From assembly GCA_050084515.1 (NCBI GenBank), contig CM114271.1, positions 37,324,001-37,388,000 of the forward strand: DNA of 64,000 nucleotides. The letters run 5' to 3'. This DNA comes from Blasia pusilla (taxonomy: Eukaryota > Marchantiophyta > Marchantiopsida > Blasiales). The position numbers and the translations under genes were made by a program. Of the stretch, positions 37,991 to 51,060 are shown one piece after another (the first letter of the stretch is position 1; every line of letters starts with the position of its first letter). The notes under the pieces are model-generated. The model worked only from the letters and a program-made list of their open reading frames with translations, did no database searches and was not told the DNA's origin.

Positions 37991-39780
37991 CGCGTCCCTA
38001 CTCTCCTTGAACGTCAATCTTTAGTGTTGCGGAAGCGTACGTTAAGTAGGTCACGATCTCATCACCGATCTGCACCCAAACATGCACTCTCGTTAGTCGG
38101 GTGTGGGCCAACCAGCGTTCCAACCCATTGAGTTCTCAACTCGCTGTCTCATCAAGCTCAACCTTCCTTAATTCCTAGTTTCCAACACATGGCAAGTCTT
38201 TCAAGACTTAAAACACACTTCCTGGTTAGTCCAGGGATCTTAAACGGCACTAGCGCGCCTAGTGATCCCAACTGTTCAATGGACCTCGTGTGAGTTTCAA
38301 AATGAGACCCAAGTAATTGAGTCGCGGGGTGAAATCCAAGAGGGATGTCTAAAATCACCTCAATAGACTTGGTGCACGTTTTCCAACCCAACCCCCAAAC
38401 TCTTGATCCGTTCCATGCCCTTGAGCCACCCCGCGGCGCCCAAAGTGGGGTTCGAGTTCCAAGCACTCTCGGAGACCTTCCCCCTTACTAATAATCAGGG
38501 TTCTCCAATAACCCCTCTTTGGAAAAGGAGGGTCGGGCCCTTCATTGTGGCCCTCAACCCGACTCTACTTATAGTCGTTTCCGAGTTGTTTCTCAGCCGC
38601 TGCTTATGCGTTTACAGAGATCTTAAGTGCGTTTGAACCTGCTTTCCATAAGCCTTCCAACGCACCCTTATTTAATCCAAACGCATCTTGGAGCTAAAAT
38701 TTATGGCCATAAATACAGTCAGAAACTCTCAAACGCTAGTGGCGTTCCAAATCCGGATTCTTCCTTTGGCAACCCACTTCCTAGACTCAACTTCTTTCAA
38801 GTCTTGTTCCGCTTTTGGTCCAGGTTTCTCAGTCGCGACCATAACATCTGAAACACGAAGCCTCGCTTGCGTCTCATCTCTTGTCTCTTCTTCGAGACCA
38901 CTCCAACGCACAAACCATCTTAGCGTGAGCCCACTAATGTTCCGATGTTCCGCTTTGGCACTCGTTTGGTGATGAGGGTCACGACACTCACCTCTTGTCT
39001 CTTCTTCGAGACCACTCTAATGCGCAAACCATCTTAGCGTGAGCCCGCTAATGTTCCGATGTTCCGCTTTGGCACTCGTTTGGTCATGAGAGTCGCGACA
39101 TTCTCCCTGTACAACCTCGCACAACTCCTACGATAGGCCACTAGGGCCCACGTCAAGGTTGTAGGACCTTCACGAGCCCACCTAGGGCCCACCTTGTGCG
39201 AGCCCACGGACCTTATGTAGGCCCAATGTAAGCAAAATCAAGGCTCTTAGCATGCACATCCATTCGATCCTTGCATGCTCCCGTTCCCTCGTGTTGAGAC
39301 CATGTGGATGACCTAGCTACCAACAAAATCTAGGCAGGGGATCCATGGAGCATGTCCATCCTATGGATGGACAAGTCTTTTTTCGTACAACCTTGCCGCA
39401 CAAGCTAGGGTGCCCATGGCTGCACTCGGGGGAGTCTTGAGCCCATGCCAACTAAATAGAATGCTCTTCCTTGGCTAGCTTACACCTCTTACAAGTGACA
39501 TGTCTCCCAAATTCTAGTCCGTGTGTGGGCCATTGGATTGCGCATCAAGGATGAGTCGAGTCCGCATGCCCTTCCAAGCCGGACTATTCTTGCTGGTTGC
39601 GTCTAGCCCGCAAGAGGCCCCGAGCATTCCACGTGTAGCTTGATCTCGAGTTGGCCAAGCCCACACTCTTGGCCCGCGTCGGCCCATGTCCTATTCATTT
39701 CCTCATAGCAAATCATGCATTGCAATGTGGCAGCCCATGATTTGTCCTATTCTCCCTTCCCAACACTTTCAATAGGTTTA
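37991..39780. other. GC-richer block, possibly a solo LTR or truncated retroelement
   Basis: Base composition is clearly richer in C and G than the DNA on the right. Phrases such as 'gcgtgagcccgctaatg' and 'ggagagggtcgggccc'-like text resemble plant gypsy LTRs, but I found no second copy or domain in the window. It contains a 114-bp tandem duplication. Confidence 0.35.
38878..39105. repeat. Tandem duplication, period 114 bp
   Basis: The block beginning ctcttgtctcttcttcgaga at 38878 recurs at 38992 with few changes, to about 39105. Confidence 0.93.
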
Positions 39781-40957
39781 AAACTTAAACCCACAAGCCA
39801 ATGCTCATAATTGGAGGATAAGCCCCTAACTAACCCAATTCAACCGATTCCCTTCATAAATTTTTGTGCTTTTCTTTGAGAGTAGGATTAATCTTGGATT
39901 AGGCCTCAAATTTCCATTTGTGCCTTGATAACTTTGGACTTTCACACTTGCTAACAAATTTGTGAAAATCTGTTTTTGTGTAATAAAATGATGCAACGAA
40001 TACATTTCACTCTTCTTAGTGTTAATTTTATTTTTTAATGATTGAGTAATTAGCTTAGAAAATTAAATATCATATTTCAATTTCTTACTTAATAGTACCT
40101 CATTTTTTCGGGCCTAACTTCGGGAAAAGATATCATAAATGAGAGGTGGGAAAAATAAAAGAAAAGTAGAGGGTTGGTGTGTACCTCATTTATGCGAGCG
40201 CAACTCTAGGAAAAGGCGTCATATAGGAGACATTGGAAATATAAAAGTAAAGTAGTGGGTAAATATATGAATTATAGTAAAACTAAAGTTATCATGGCTG
40301 ATGAAGAAGTCAAGACTAGGATAGTTGGGATACTTACAAGGATATTGAGTTGTTTTATGATGATATTTTAGTAGGAGATAAAAAGGAATCTACTTGTGTC
40401 TTAGGGGGATCGGCTAGGCCTCAACAGTTATCCATATGGCACAAGATAAGAGTGGCCTTACTTTATATTCTTGTGGATCCTTGGACTTATGAATATAGAA
40501 AGAGGAGGGACCTTTAAGGGTTTATGTATTGCCTTAATAACTGCCAAATTAAGTATTTGAATCTATATAGTTTGTTCCCCAAGAAGACCATGTTTATTTC
40601 ACAAATTATCATTTCTACAATATTCCTTCAAACTTCAAACCTCTCTTATAAAATTAACATTCATTACTCTTCAACAAGTAGAGAGCGCTCTTCTTCTTAT
40701 GCGACACCCTATCAAGTGGAAATAGATATAAATCTACTTCTTTCTTAAGCTCTGATCCATGAAGAGCTAGCCATCTCATGATTAAACAATAGTAAGATAG
40801 TTCATCCTACTTTCAAAACCAAATCCTTTCTCGTAGATTAATATTTTGTCTAATAAATTTTATAGGTCATCGCTATTGCACTCAATTCTCCTCGTAAAGT
40901 TTACGGCTAGATAATAGCAATGTATTATGCAGACACAATAAAATCAAGACTACCATC
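39781..40957. other. AT-rich DNA, no recognised gene
   Basis: Short phrases such as 'cctcatttatgcgag' and 'gggaaaagat' recur at 40095 and 40180. The frame 40524-40748 has no motif. Confidence 0.45.
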
Positions 40958-41056
40958 TTTGCACTTCAAAATATAGGTAGTCTTGATTAATAAAAAATAT
41001 ATAGGGACATTTCAAACTACTCTATTTTCAAGACTACCTATATTTTTAAGTGCAAA
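40958..41056. repeat. Foldback of about 99 bp
   Basis: Arms 40958-40986 and 41028-41056 are near-perfect reverse complements over 29 bases, with a 41-base loop. Parts of the arms recur at 41510-41570. It could be a miniature inverted-repeat element. Confidence 0.8.
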
Positions 41057-41099
41057 CATGTTATTAAAAATAAAATATTTCAAACTTTTCTATTTTTAA

Positions 41100-41475
41100 T
41101 AACAAAAAAATAGGAATCTAAAAAGATTAAAAAGCTTAAGAAGCTACTCCTCTCTTTAGTTCGGATCATTCTAATATCATCTTGCCATACTTCAAGAATG
41201 ATGTCCTTACTATTCTAATCACTTCTTAATTAGTTAACTTCCAAGTGTGAGAAAATAGAATGTGATGAAATCACTAAACTGTATTACAACTCTTTGAGAT
41301 ACAAAGTGGCCTAGTCTATCCGTGCGCTCAAAAAAGAGCTTCGATGGAGCTTAATTAGAATAGTAAGGACATCATTCTTGAAGTATGGCAAGATGATGTT
41401 ATAATGATCTAAACTAAAGAGAGAAGTAGCTTCTTAAGCTTTGTAATCTTTTTAGATTCCTATGTTTTTTTTTTA
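41100..41475. repeat. Inverted repeat enclosing a partial copia LTR
   Basis: Bases of about 41105-41235 return as reverse complement at about 41350-41470. Between them, 41246-41350 matches the end of the copia LTR (21126-21618) in reverse orientation. The left arm returns again, in direct orientation, at about 41580-41713. Confidence 0.85.
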
Positions 41476-41718
41476 TTAAAAATAGAGTAGTTTGAAATGT
41501 TATATTTTTAATAACATGTTTGCACTTAAAAATATAGTAGTTTGAAATGTTATATAGGTAGTCTATTTTGAATAAAAAATATATAGGAATCTAAAAAGAT
41601 TACAAAGCTTAAGAAGTTACTCCTCTCTTTAGTTTGGATCATTCTAATATCATCTTGCCATACTTAAAGAATGATGTCCTTACTATTCTAATTACTTCTT
41701 AATTAGTTAACTTCCAAG

Positions 41719-42017
41719 TGTAAGAAAATAGAATGTGATGAAATCACTAAATTGTATTACAACTCTTTGAGATACAAAGTGGCCTAGTCTGTCCGTGCGC
41801 TCACAGAAGAGCTTTGATGGAACCTGAACATGGAGATAATTTGACATACGAGAATACACTATGGCTCCCAACTATTTCACTATTCCTGAAACCACCTATC
41901 TTATATTACTATGATTCCTTCGATGTCAAAGTCAGAACCATCAATCAAGGCTTCTCCTCATATAGGGACTCGATCATATAGACGGTGCTAAGAGAAGTGG
42001 ATGTTAAGAATCCAACA
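41719..42017 (-). mobile_element. Solo LTR of the copia family
   Basis: Reverse complement of the LTR at 21126-21618, with TG...CA ends and CCAAG on both sides (41714-41718 and 42018-42022). About 190 bp of the LTR middle are missing, compared with the 5' LTR at 21 kb. Such solo LTRs come from recombination between the two LTRs of an element. Confidence 0.88.
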
Positions 42018-42847
42018 CCAAGATCCTTTTATTAGATCTGGAATCTTATATTCTTATTGTTTCTTTTTGTCATTCTTCCTAACTATCTCATTAAGTGTCC
42101 TTATTGATTTCATATGGATCCCGCTCAATCTTCTTATTCTCTCTTGAGGTTGTATTACTTGGTAACAACTTCCTCAAACATCACATCCTTTGGTTATCTT
42201 AATTGGAACTTTTTTTTAGCTATATACTCTTTGTAAGAAGTGTCTTTGTCTTTGCTTCGATTAGTCATCATCATGGAGTCCTCATAGTCTTCATTGATGA
42301 GAGTTTTCCGTAAAAAATATTCTCTAACAAATCTTCATTACGAGATACTCATAGTCTTCACTAATAAAAGTTCTTCGTAAAAATATCTCTACTAAAGATT
42401 CTTTGTTATGAAGACAAAGTATCTTTGTCTTTACATGTATCTTCTCTTTGATATATATATATCTGTTGGAATCTAATATCTACTCTTACACTTGATCAAC
42501 CAAAATTTTCTTTGCTTCTTTACTCCTTATGATAACTAGTATACATAAAAATATTTGTATTTTTCACTTATATTTCCTAACTCAAGTCCTAGTTTTAAGG
42601 ATCTAACACTCAAATTTCCAATATTTACAAGTTTTAAAATTTTATAGGAATCACAATTCACTACCTTTAATTCCATCTTTCGTGAGCTGTCTTTATGATT
42701 TTTTAGAGAATGGTATTAGACTTGGTTGCTTCTTCAATAAGAGTGGATTATCCTTTTGGAAGAATAGCTTGGCCATGATTCATTTTTTAATTAGGAGTTT
42801 TAGAGTTTGATGAATGTGGAGACATACTTGAAAAGGATGAAAAATGG
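42018..42847. other. AT-rich DNA, no recognised gene
   Basis: No supported frame. A diverged phrase about 'catagtcttcatt' and 'cgtaaaa' recurs at 42275 and 42350. Confidence 0.45.
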
Positions 42848-43575
42848 ATTGACCGTCTTTCCTTAAAAGGTTTTAGTGTGAGAGTAAAAAAAAATACTTA
42901 TCTATCTATAGGATTATGGTCAATATTCATATTTCAATTAAAAGTTCAAGGTATCTTTGATATACTTGGATGATAAATTCACCAAAATTTCACATGAAGA
43001 TGACATATATGAACAAGATTAAAAAAATGGACACGCCCTCTTTCTCTAGAAGGTTAAATCGTATGGGTCCAAAAAGCACTTATATGTTATTGGGATTTTT
43101 GTTCACTTCTCCATTTTCATTGAAATTTTGGATATAGTTTATATACACTTTAATGATCAAGTGGTCCAAATTTTAGTTTAAGACCACATAATTAAACAAG
43201 AGGGAAAATGGATATCCTCTTTCCTTATAAGGTTTAGTGCTTGGGTCCAAAAAAAGATTTATTTTGGGGATTTTGCTCACACAACCATTCTCATTAAAAT
43301 TTTGTATGTAGTTTAAATACAGTGGGATGATCAAGTGGAGCAAATTGTAGATCAGACCACAAGCTTGACTATGATGTAAAAAGAACACCCTCTCTCCTTA
43401 AAATATTTTAGTGCGCAGATAAACAAAAAATACTTACAATTTTTTGGATTTTTCTTACAACTCCATTTTCATTGAAATTTTTAGGTAGCTTTGATACTTT
43501 TGGATGATAAGCGGCCCAAATTTCAGATCTAGACCCCATACTTGCTAAGGTTGCACAAAAATAAACATGCCAAAC
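42848..43575. repeat. Diverged tandem repeat, about 175-185 bp, four units
   Basis: Units begin near 42848, 43033, 43211 and 43386. Shared landmarks are a CCCTCTTTCCTTA-like start, 'gggtccaaaaa', 'tccattttcattgaaat' and 'tggatgatcaagtgg'. Copies have drifted far. Short frames here are incidental. Confidence 0.8.
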
Positions 43576-45060
43576 TTGTCCCATGGCCAAATTTTTTTTT
43601 TGGTGCCCGGATCTCTTCTATGGGCTTGGTATATGTTAATAAGTGTGGGGCATGGATTCATGGTGTAGGATGAGGATCAAGAGGGTTCCCACGCATGATG
43701 CGAACCAGCACGTGTTTGATGTAGGCTGCACCAGGACAGTGTGGGCCAGAAACAAGTTGAGTGCGGGGAATGCATGCGTGACATGGGTTGGATGTGAGCT
43801 TGAGAATGGATAGCTAAAACCGATGGCAAGTTGATGGGCTAACGAAGCTCGAGTCTACCTTGTAGGCGGGGCGGGCTTGGGTATAGGCGGCGGGAACTCG
43901 AGGCTGCATGGATACGCCTGTCACAAGGATGGACATGAGTCCGCAAATATAAAATTTGTCCTTGACTCCATGTGCAACCTTCTTTAGTATTATGTTGGGA
44001 AAACAATTAAAAAAAGATTATAAGAGGATGGTGGAGCACAAATTTATCTTGTGATGAAAATATTTACCTTTTATTATATAATATTTATAATTTATTAGCT
44101 TGGTAGGAGGATTTTCAATGATTTTTTAAAACAAATTGGTTAAAAAACTTGATATTGTTTTATTAATTGGGAGATCAGGATTTCAAAAGAGAACCATACT
44201 ACTTCTCTTCTCAAAAGAGAATATAAAATTCATGTACTATTCAATAAATTTGCAGAAATAAATAAATAAAGCTAAAACTAAACTAAGAATGATGGGGAAA
44301 ATGGAAGATAAAATAAAATTCCGATAAAAAAATGGAAGGAAATATTGAAGAAAGGGTGAGAATCCATAAAAAGTTATGGAAACATTACTTTTCGTACCTT
44401 CTTGGCTTTGTGAGTATTTTTTAATTTGAGAATTATATATTCTCAAATTTCAAGGCAATAAAAAACTTCAGAACAAGTTACCTAGGATGATTTTTCTTTT
44501 CAAGCCCCACCTCTGGAATTTTTTGGTTGAAGATTTTTTAAAAATCACGAATATAATAGCAAATAATTAGTTAAATTTAATCTCTCCTCCTAAAAGGTCT
44601 AAAATCATTGAGAAAACAAAATACATTCCCTCCCTCATGTTTTTCTTCCCATCCCTTATCTTAGTTTCCTTGGAAGGGGATCACTATAAAAAGTAAGAAT
44701 ACACCTTTTTTTATTTTTTGAGTGTTCTTTTCCTTCATAGTCTAATCCTTTTTATTTTAGAATAGAGACAAAATTATAAGAATGAATTAGGATATCAAAT
44801 GTTATAAACCCCCTTTTTTGTCCGATAAATTTATTCTTAGAAAATTACATGCAAAAAAAAATAAAATTCATTTCATCAAATGTTTGCATTAAATCCTTGT
44901 TTCCCTTATTTGTTTCTTTTTTATTCATGGGCATTTAAAACTTCCAAATGCGCCATGAAGTGAGGTGTTACCATGCAGGAATCACTCCATTTGGCTTGAT
45001 AAATTTTAAGGTTCTTGTGAACACTCTTTGAAACTTGTCTACAAAGTTTAATGTATATAT
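43576..45060. other. AT-rich DNA, no recognised gene
   Basis: A GC-richer stretch lies at 43620-43930. The rest is strongly AT-rich. No domain or RNA gene seen. Confidence 0.45.
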
Positions 45061-45064
45061 CATA

Positions 45065-45503
45065 TATCTAGAAAAGATGAGAAATATGCAAATTTGTTTC
45101 TTTAGTAAACCTTTTCACAAAGGCGTGGAATGACCTCTTTGTTTTTTCACTTTTGGATGGAAGTTGCATTTAACTTGAAAATTTGTAATATGATTGTAAA
45201 AAATCTTATAAATAAGAAACATGGATAAGATGAAAAGTATCCAAGTCAATTGTCCTTATTAAACCTTATCACAAACAAGGGTCTGAATGACCTCTTCACT
45301 TTTACCTTTGGATGGAAGTTCCGTTTGAATTTAAACTTTGCAAGGTGGTCTAAAATAAATTTTCAACATTTCCATGAAGATGCATCTCCATATAATAGAT
45401 TCAGAAAAGATGAAAAATATACAAGTCACTTTTTCTCTGTAAGCCTTATAGCAAGGATTTAGAAGATTGGAATGACCTCATTAGTTTATACCTTTTGATG
45501 GAA
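45065..45503. repeat. Diverged tandem repeat, about 157-185 bp, cut by the Helitron
   Basis: The phrase 'gaatgacctc' and a following 'ttttggatggaa' recur near 45128, 45285 and 45470, with 'agatgaaaaatatac' in between. The last unit stops at 'gatggaa', directly at the Helitron end. Confidence 0.78.
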
Positions 45504-45689
45504 CTAGTAAGAATGCACGTGTGATGCACCGGCAAAAAATAATAAAATATTAAATAAAATTTCAAAGAATCGTATTCCATGGCAACCATTTTTCTGAAAC
45601 AATCATATCTATTCAAAATGAAATAAAAATCATTTTATAAAAAAAACTAAAAAATATTTATAATTTGTTTTTATTAACTTCAATGTAGT

Positions 45690-47950
45690 ACTTCATGATC
45701 TGCAACAATTTTTGGTATAAACACCAAATTTGTTGCTTGGATTTTCACTATCAACCATCATTTGAATTGAATTCTTAGCACCCACTCTAGATAAGGCAAC
45801 ATATAACTGCCCATGAGAAAACACAGGATGTGACAAGGAAATTCCAACTCTCTCTAATGTCTGACCTTATGATTTATTAATAGTCATAGCAAAAGATAAA
45901 CCATAATCAGAAGAAATCAACGGAATACGTGGAATAAAAACATGAGCTCCAATATTGTTTCCTGTTATAATTATTGCATCTATAACATGTCAACCAAATC
46001 CAACAATCACCAGTCGAGTTCCATTTTCTTGTTCCTTTGCTCTATTCATATTCCTTAATAGCATGATAGAAGCTCCAATCTTCAAAGTCAAACAATGTGA
46101 GGCAGCCCTGATGGCAAACATATGTTCAATAATTTTGTTGGGTATAGAAGCCTCGTCCCATCAATTGAAGATTGAGTTTCAGTCAAGCTCATGAGACATC
46201 TGAATTGCTACATTTGGTACTCATTGAAATAGGGAAGCTTAATCTTGGTTAGTCAGTTAAGCGCGAATATCCTAACTAGGGTTAGTTAATCACAAGTAGT
46301 CTAACTTGAGACAATGGTTAAGATTAGGGTTAGGGTTGCTTGTACAATCCCTATATAATTGAGAAGGGGATCACCCTCCACTTATTCTCTCATTGCAGAA
46401 TTCCGTTCTCTATGATGGTGTGTGAGTGTGAGAGCCGTTTCCCACGAGTTATGCTTCTTTAGCAGTTTTTTACACCATCGTCACAAACCGAATCAACACT
46501 TAAAAGAGCGTGCTCTTGGCAAAAGGGAAGAAATAGTTTATCAAAAGGATAACATACAATAACAACACTAATATTCTTCATCTCATGATAAAGATATAAG
46601 ATAAGATTGATTGAACATTACCTCTCTTGGAAATCAAGAGATGATTTCGCATTGATAATGTCCATAGTACTATTTTTGGTTGAAAGAATAGATGTATCCT
46701 TCAAAAAGTCAATATCACTCCACGTATCAACATTACCGCCATAAACAATGTTGATGAGATTATTGAGCTTTGTCGTCTTAACGATCATAGATTCAATGAA
46801 TTTGTATTAAATCATCTCCAATGTTAGAATACAATGGTATACGACCTTCGCCAACCTTTAAGAACCAATTTGCAAACGCTTCTTGCTCATGCCGTACTTG
46901 TCATGAGAAAATTCATAAGAAAAATAATTAGTATATTTTTATTAAAGAATATGTATGATAAGGGAAAAAAATAGAATGTTTAATATTAAATACCTTGTAA
47001 AGAATTCACTCTCATGTTGGTAGTGAGTTTCATTACTTTCACATGAGATCAAACAAGGGATCTCCTTAGGATTGCATGCACAATAGAAGGAAGATCACCA
47101 TGACGGACAACAGAAAGAAGTTGTCGAAAGTCACCACCAAATCTAAATATCTTACCCCCAAATGGTATATCTCGTAGTCGAACATCTATCAAACCGATAA
47201 TATCTTGGAACGTACCATTAACAACCTCAAAGGCGTAAGGTTGGGTCATAGGAGCTTCGTCCCATACATTTAACATTGCCTTTTGTATAAGGCATGCAAT
47301 ATGACTATTGAATGATAAGCTAGAAAACACACAAAAAACAATTAGTAAGAAAATATTGAGTTATAATACATACCAATAAACAAAAAATAGTAAAGACATA
47401 ATATTCAGCTTGGATGCAAGGTTCTATCAAAATCTAGAAGGGAAACTCACTTGGAAGTGGACGATTCATGAACTTGAATCACGAATGAGTCGTACGACCT
47501 CTATCTAATAATAAGGTAGCAATCCCCAAAGATGCCACAGTTAGAGCTATGTGACTCTTGCTTCATACCCTAGCAATGAAAAGAGTGTACAAAAAGGTTT
47601 TTCCCGTTCTACCAGGACCATCAATAAAAAATAAATTTCCCTACAAAAATCATAGTAAGAAAAAAAAATTTGAAAAGAAAGTAAACTAAATATGAGAATG
47701 AAGCAAGAACATAACAAAAATGAAATGCACTTACATAAGGTGGTGCATCATTTAACACCTCCTCGAAGAGAATATGGATAACATCTTCCCAAATAGCTCG
47801 TTGTCCATCATTCAACGAGGTCTCTCTTTGTTCAACATGTTCACAAAGCATATCACAATCGTAGCAAAGCTCTTCTTCCTCCAAGCGCGGTATCAATATG
47901 TCGCAACCAAAAAAATCAGGTTGAGACATGTCAGGAAAATCTGCCATACT
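45690..47950 (-). pseudogene. Helitron PIF1-type helicase
   Basis: The N-terminal part is in 47947-47700 (ETSLNDGQRAIWEDVIHI). Walker A follows at 47619-47596 (GPGRTGKT). Then 47330-47049 has LNVWDEAPMTQPYAFEVV (Walker B) and FRFGGDFRQLLSVV. The C-terminal part has CLTLKIGASIMLLRNMN at 46110-46050 and AMTINKS, GQTLERVGISLSHPVF, GQLYVALSRVG at 45890-45780. These are standard PIF1/Helitron helicase motifs. The helicase normally unwinds DNA during rolling-circle transposition. A block of about 340 bp at 46155-46500 seems foreign. Introns or decay separate the pieces. Confidence 0.88.
46155..46500. mobile_element. Probable insertion within the Helitron helicase
   Basis: The helicase reading is lost across this stretch. 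It holds a telomere-like 'gattagggttagggttg' at 46323-46339, a TATA-like 'cctatataattg' at 46350 and the look of an LTR promoter. Edges and target duplication could not be fixed. Confidence 0.35.
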
Positions 47951-48169
47951 TTTACCATGATCTTGAAGATGATAATGAATCTCTATTAATACAAGATTAA
48001 TATTTTGAGTGTCAAAGGCAATATCAAGAATTCAAATTCTTTGTAGCAATTTAGAAATGAAATAAATAAAGATGGAAGAATAAATATGAATAGAAATAAA
48101 TATACAAAAGAAAGTGCCCATTAACATCAGAATTCAACACAAGGCATGCATATTACCTCACGCCTTTCA

Positions 48170-51060
48170 TGTAAAAGTTATTCTGTAAGTGGAACTAAAA
48201 AATGATCCCACACCATTATGGGAACTGAAGGGGTATTGTAAAGAAGAATGACAACAAAGAATACATGCAATGAGTAACCAATACAAATTATAATCGCCTC
48301 TTCAAAGCAAGAAAATACCTCCCTGTCGTATTCTATCAGTCCCATATGAATAGTTCTTTCCTTAAACGTAGGATACATTACTCCATCAAATGTTCTCAAA
48401 TCTTCATATAATTAAGCTCCTCTCACATGATGTAGAAGTCATTGTAACCAATGACGCTCCCCTTCACCTATAGTATTTTACATATAGATTAAAAAAAAAA
48501 ACCAACCACAAATATAAATAATTTAAATTAAGACATAATTATTTTCATAAAAATCAAATCTTAAGGAAAAATAGAAACTTCATGTGGGTTTTTCATATAC
48601 AAATGTCCGATGGGATGTCCACATCCTTTTCTTCCACGTTTACGTCGAAGCCATTTCTTCTTATTCCAAGAGTAATAAGAAAGGAATTCCAAATATAGAT
48701 ATTGTCTTGTCGTATATAAGAAATATTACTTGCAAACCATTGGCTGAAAGTAGTCTCTTTACTCCGCTCTAAAATATTACCCAATGAATCTCGGTCATGA
48801 AAATATACCATCTGGCTATTTGGCAGATGACAATCAATCTTATAGTATTTGGTTGCTCGGCATGTAAACTAAACTTGAAGATTCGCCAACATGCTTCTGA
48901 AGAAAAAACATACCTTCATTGACACAAAAAACGTATAGTGAGAGTCTAACCTTTCAATATTAAAAATCCTAACAATCAACTAAATGAAAAAGATGCAAAG
49001 TACCTTGCATCAAGGTATTAGGATGTTTTGTCAATAATATCTTCAATTGTTATACTCTTCGCCAAGGTATATGATATGGCATCAGATCCATTGTATACAT
49101 ACTTGTAAAAGTACTTCATTGCCAATATGTTATTCGTTATCTCCAAATTGATATGAAAATCAAATAGGATACAGAGCATTGAATTATACGGAAGCACCCA
49201 ACAATTATCAAAGTCGTTATTGACTTATTAATCAACCTACCATTATCACATCTACATAATCACCAAAGTACAATAATGTTAGTAATTAAGATAAAATTTT
49301 GAAAAATATATTACTATAATATTAAAAGATAAAAATACGAGTGAAAGATAAAAATGATGTCCGCTTATAAATAGGACATCCATCCTCATTCTCCATCGTC
49401 ATGGATGCAAAATGCTTTGGATAGCCCTTTAAACAATTTGTTGTCGTTTTTCTGTACACGGCGCATTTGGATGAAGTACTCCACATGGTCCATGTATCAT
49501 ACAATTTCTCACAATCGAGTAAAGTCTCGGATGAGTAGTCCGATCAGGAATCTTAGCAAATATAATATCGTCAAAATCAAAAGTTGTCCTCGGCTTATCC
49601 TTTGAAGCAAGAATAATCAAAATATGCACATGTGGTAGGCCTCTTTTTTGAAACTCCACTACATAAATACATCCCACCACTCGCCCCAAAATATGCTTAT
49701 CTAATAGAAGCCTCAAAAAATTTTATTCTTTTGTGGAAAACACGTTCAACCAGGTCTGGATGATCAGAGGTTGTTTGACCGGGAAGAAGACCTGAGATAA
49801 TCTATGGCCATTTAGGATTGCAAGTTAAAGTCAAAAAGTAGTCAGACTTCCCAAAATGTATGATGATTTCCATCGCATCATGATAGAATTGATGCATGTG
49901 TCTAGGCTCCAATAAAAGAGCAAGGTAAGATGATTCGTCTCCTTATGGCATGACCGTCATTATCATGCCTTGTCATAGCATCTCTAACATCTTGGTATAA
50001 ATCAGCTCTCAACTCCTTTTGATGTAGCCGTATCCAAGTTAATCGTTGCATCTCAATAGTTGCAAACATATCTACCATATTTTCTTGAGTAAGACAAGCA
50101 AACTTGAACAACCTATTATGATCGATAGCATTAGCTCGAATTTGGAGTCGAAATGAAGCGAATTGAAGAGATGTGATAGTCTTTGAACCTCCCTCATGAG
50201 TTATTTGTCCACCTTCAACACCTTCTTCTTCAATTCCCTATAGTATATTATTTTCTTCGTTATCATCTCTATCCTCATTGATCGCCTCGTGTCCTCTTTT
50301 CGTCTCATTTCCTCAAAGGTCACTTATCCGCATAGGTATCCCAGGATACCAATCTGCTTCACCGTAAAAAAAGAGTAATAAAAATACAATGGAATATAGA
50401 CCTCATTCAAGTCGGACATATGAAGAATCCCTCTTCCATGTAAATTGACAATTATGTTACGTCCTTCTCTTGGCTCACTTCAGTCTCCTGACAAGATCAC
50501 AGCAATCTCCGAAGCAATAGGCAAGGTGTAGCGTTTTGCATCTAGCCCTTGCTTACTCCCCTTGAGAACAATATGAAAATCAGAATAACATGGATCCATA
50601 GCCACATATTGAAAGAGAGCAACATATGGATTATGAGTATATAACATATCTTGTAATCCCCTTAAGATCTCAACCCATAGTCCATCATGACTACCTTGAT
50701 ACACAATCCTTCTCCTACATTTAGTCTGATATTAATCATCATGAATATAAATATGAGCAAATTGTGGAGATATATCTGTATCCATATTGGGAGGTTCAAG
50801 AGCATGATGAATTCCACCTTGAATCCTCAAATTTCATGTACCACCGCCATGCTATATAACGTGTGCTCTAGTTGACGCCAATTGCAAGCCACTATTATAC
50901 ACACACGCATCACGCAAAAGATGAAGAGTATTTGACATAACACTTGATATTAACTCCAATAGAAAAGGAGGTGAAGCCTCTAAACATGGTAATTGAACCT
51001 TACCATGCTCACAACACATCCCAAAAGGATAGTTTGGAGACTTGATAATTTCACTCTCTC
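48170..51060 (-). pseudogene. Helitron Rep with N-terminal Helitron-like domain
   Basis: The N-domain reads EILRGLQDMLYTHNPYVALF and KGLDAKRYTLPIASEIAV-like text (50704-50480), then EIQRLTWIRLHQKEL-like text in 50111-49902 ending RRIILPCSFIGA. The HUH motif is KRGLPHVHILIIL (about 49655-49610). The tyrosine motif is MKYFYKYVYNG (about 49122-49090), with three tyrosines in alternate places as in Helitron Reps. Further on are GNILERSKETTFSQWFASN (48780-48720) and DGVMYPTFKERTIHMGLIEY (48390-48330). Rep nicks and rejoins single DNA strands at the element ends. Breaks between blocks mean a pseudogene, although catalytic residues survive. Confidence 0.88.

Noticed and set aside
46323-46339. Telomere or interstitial telomeric array
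   Set aside because: Only two to three units are present, far too few.
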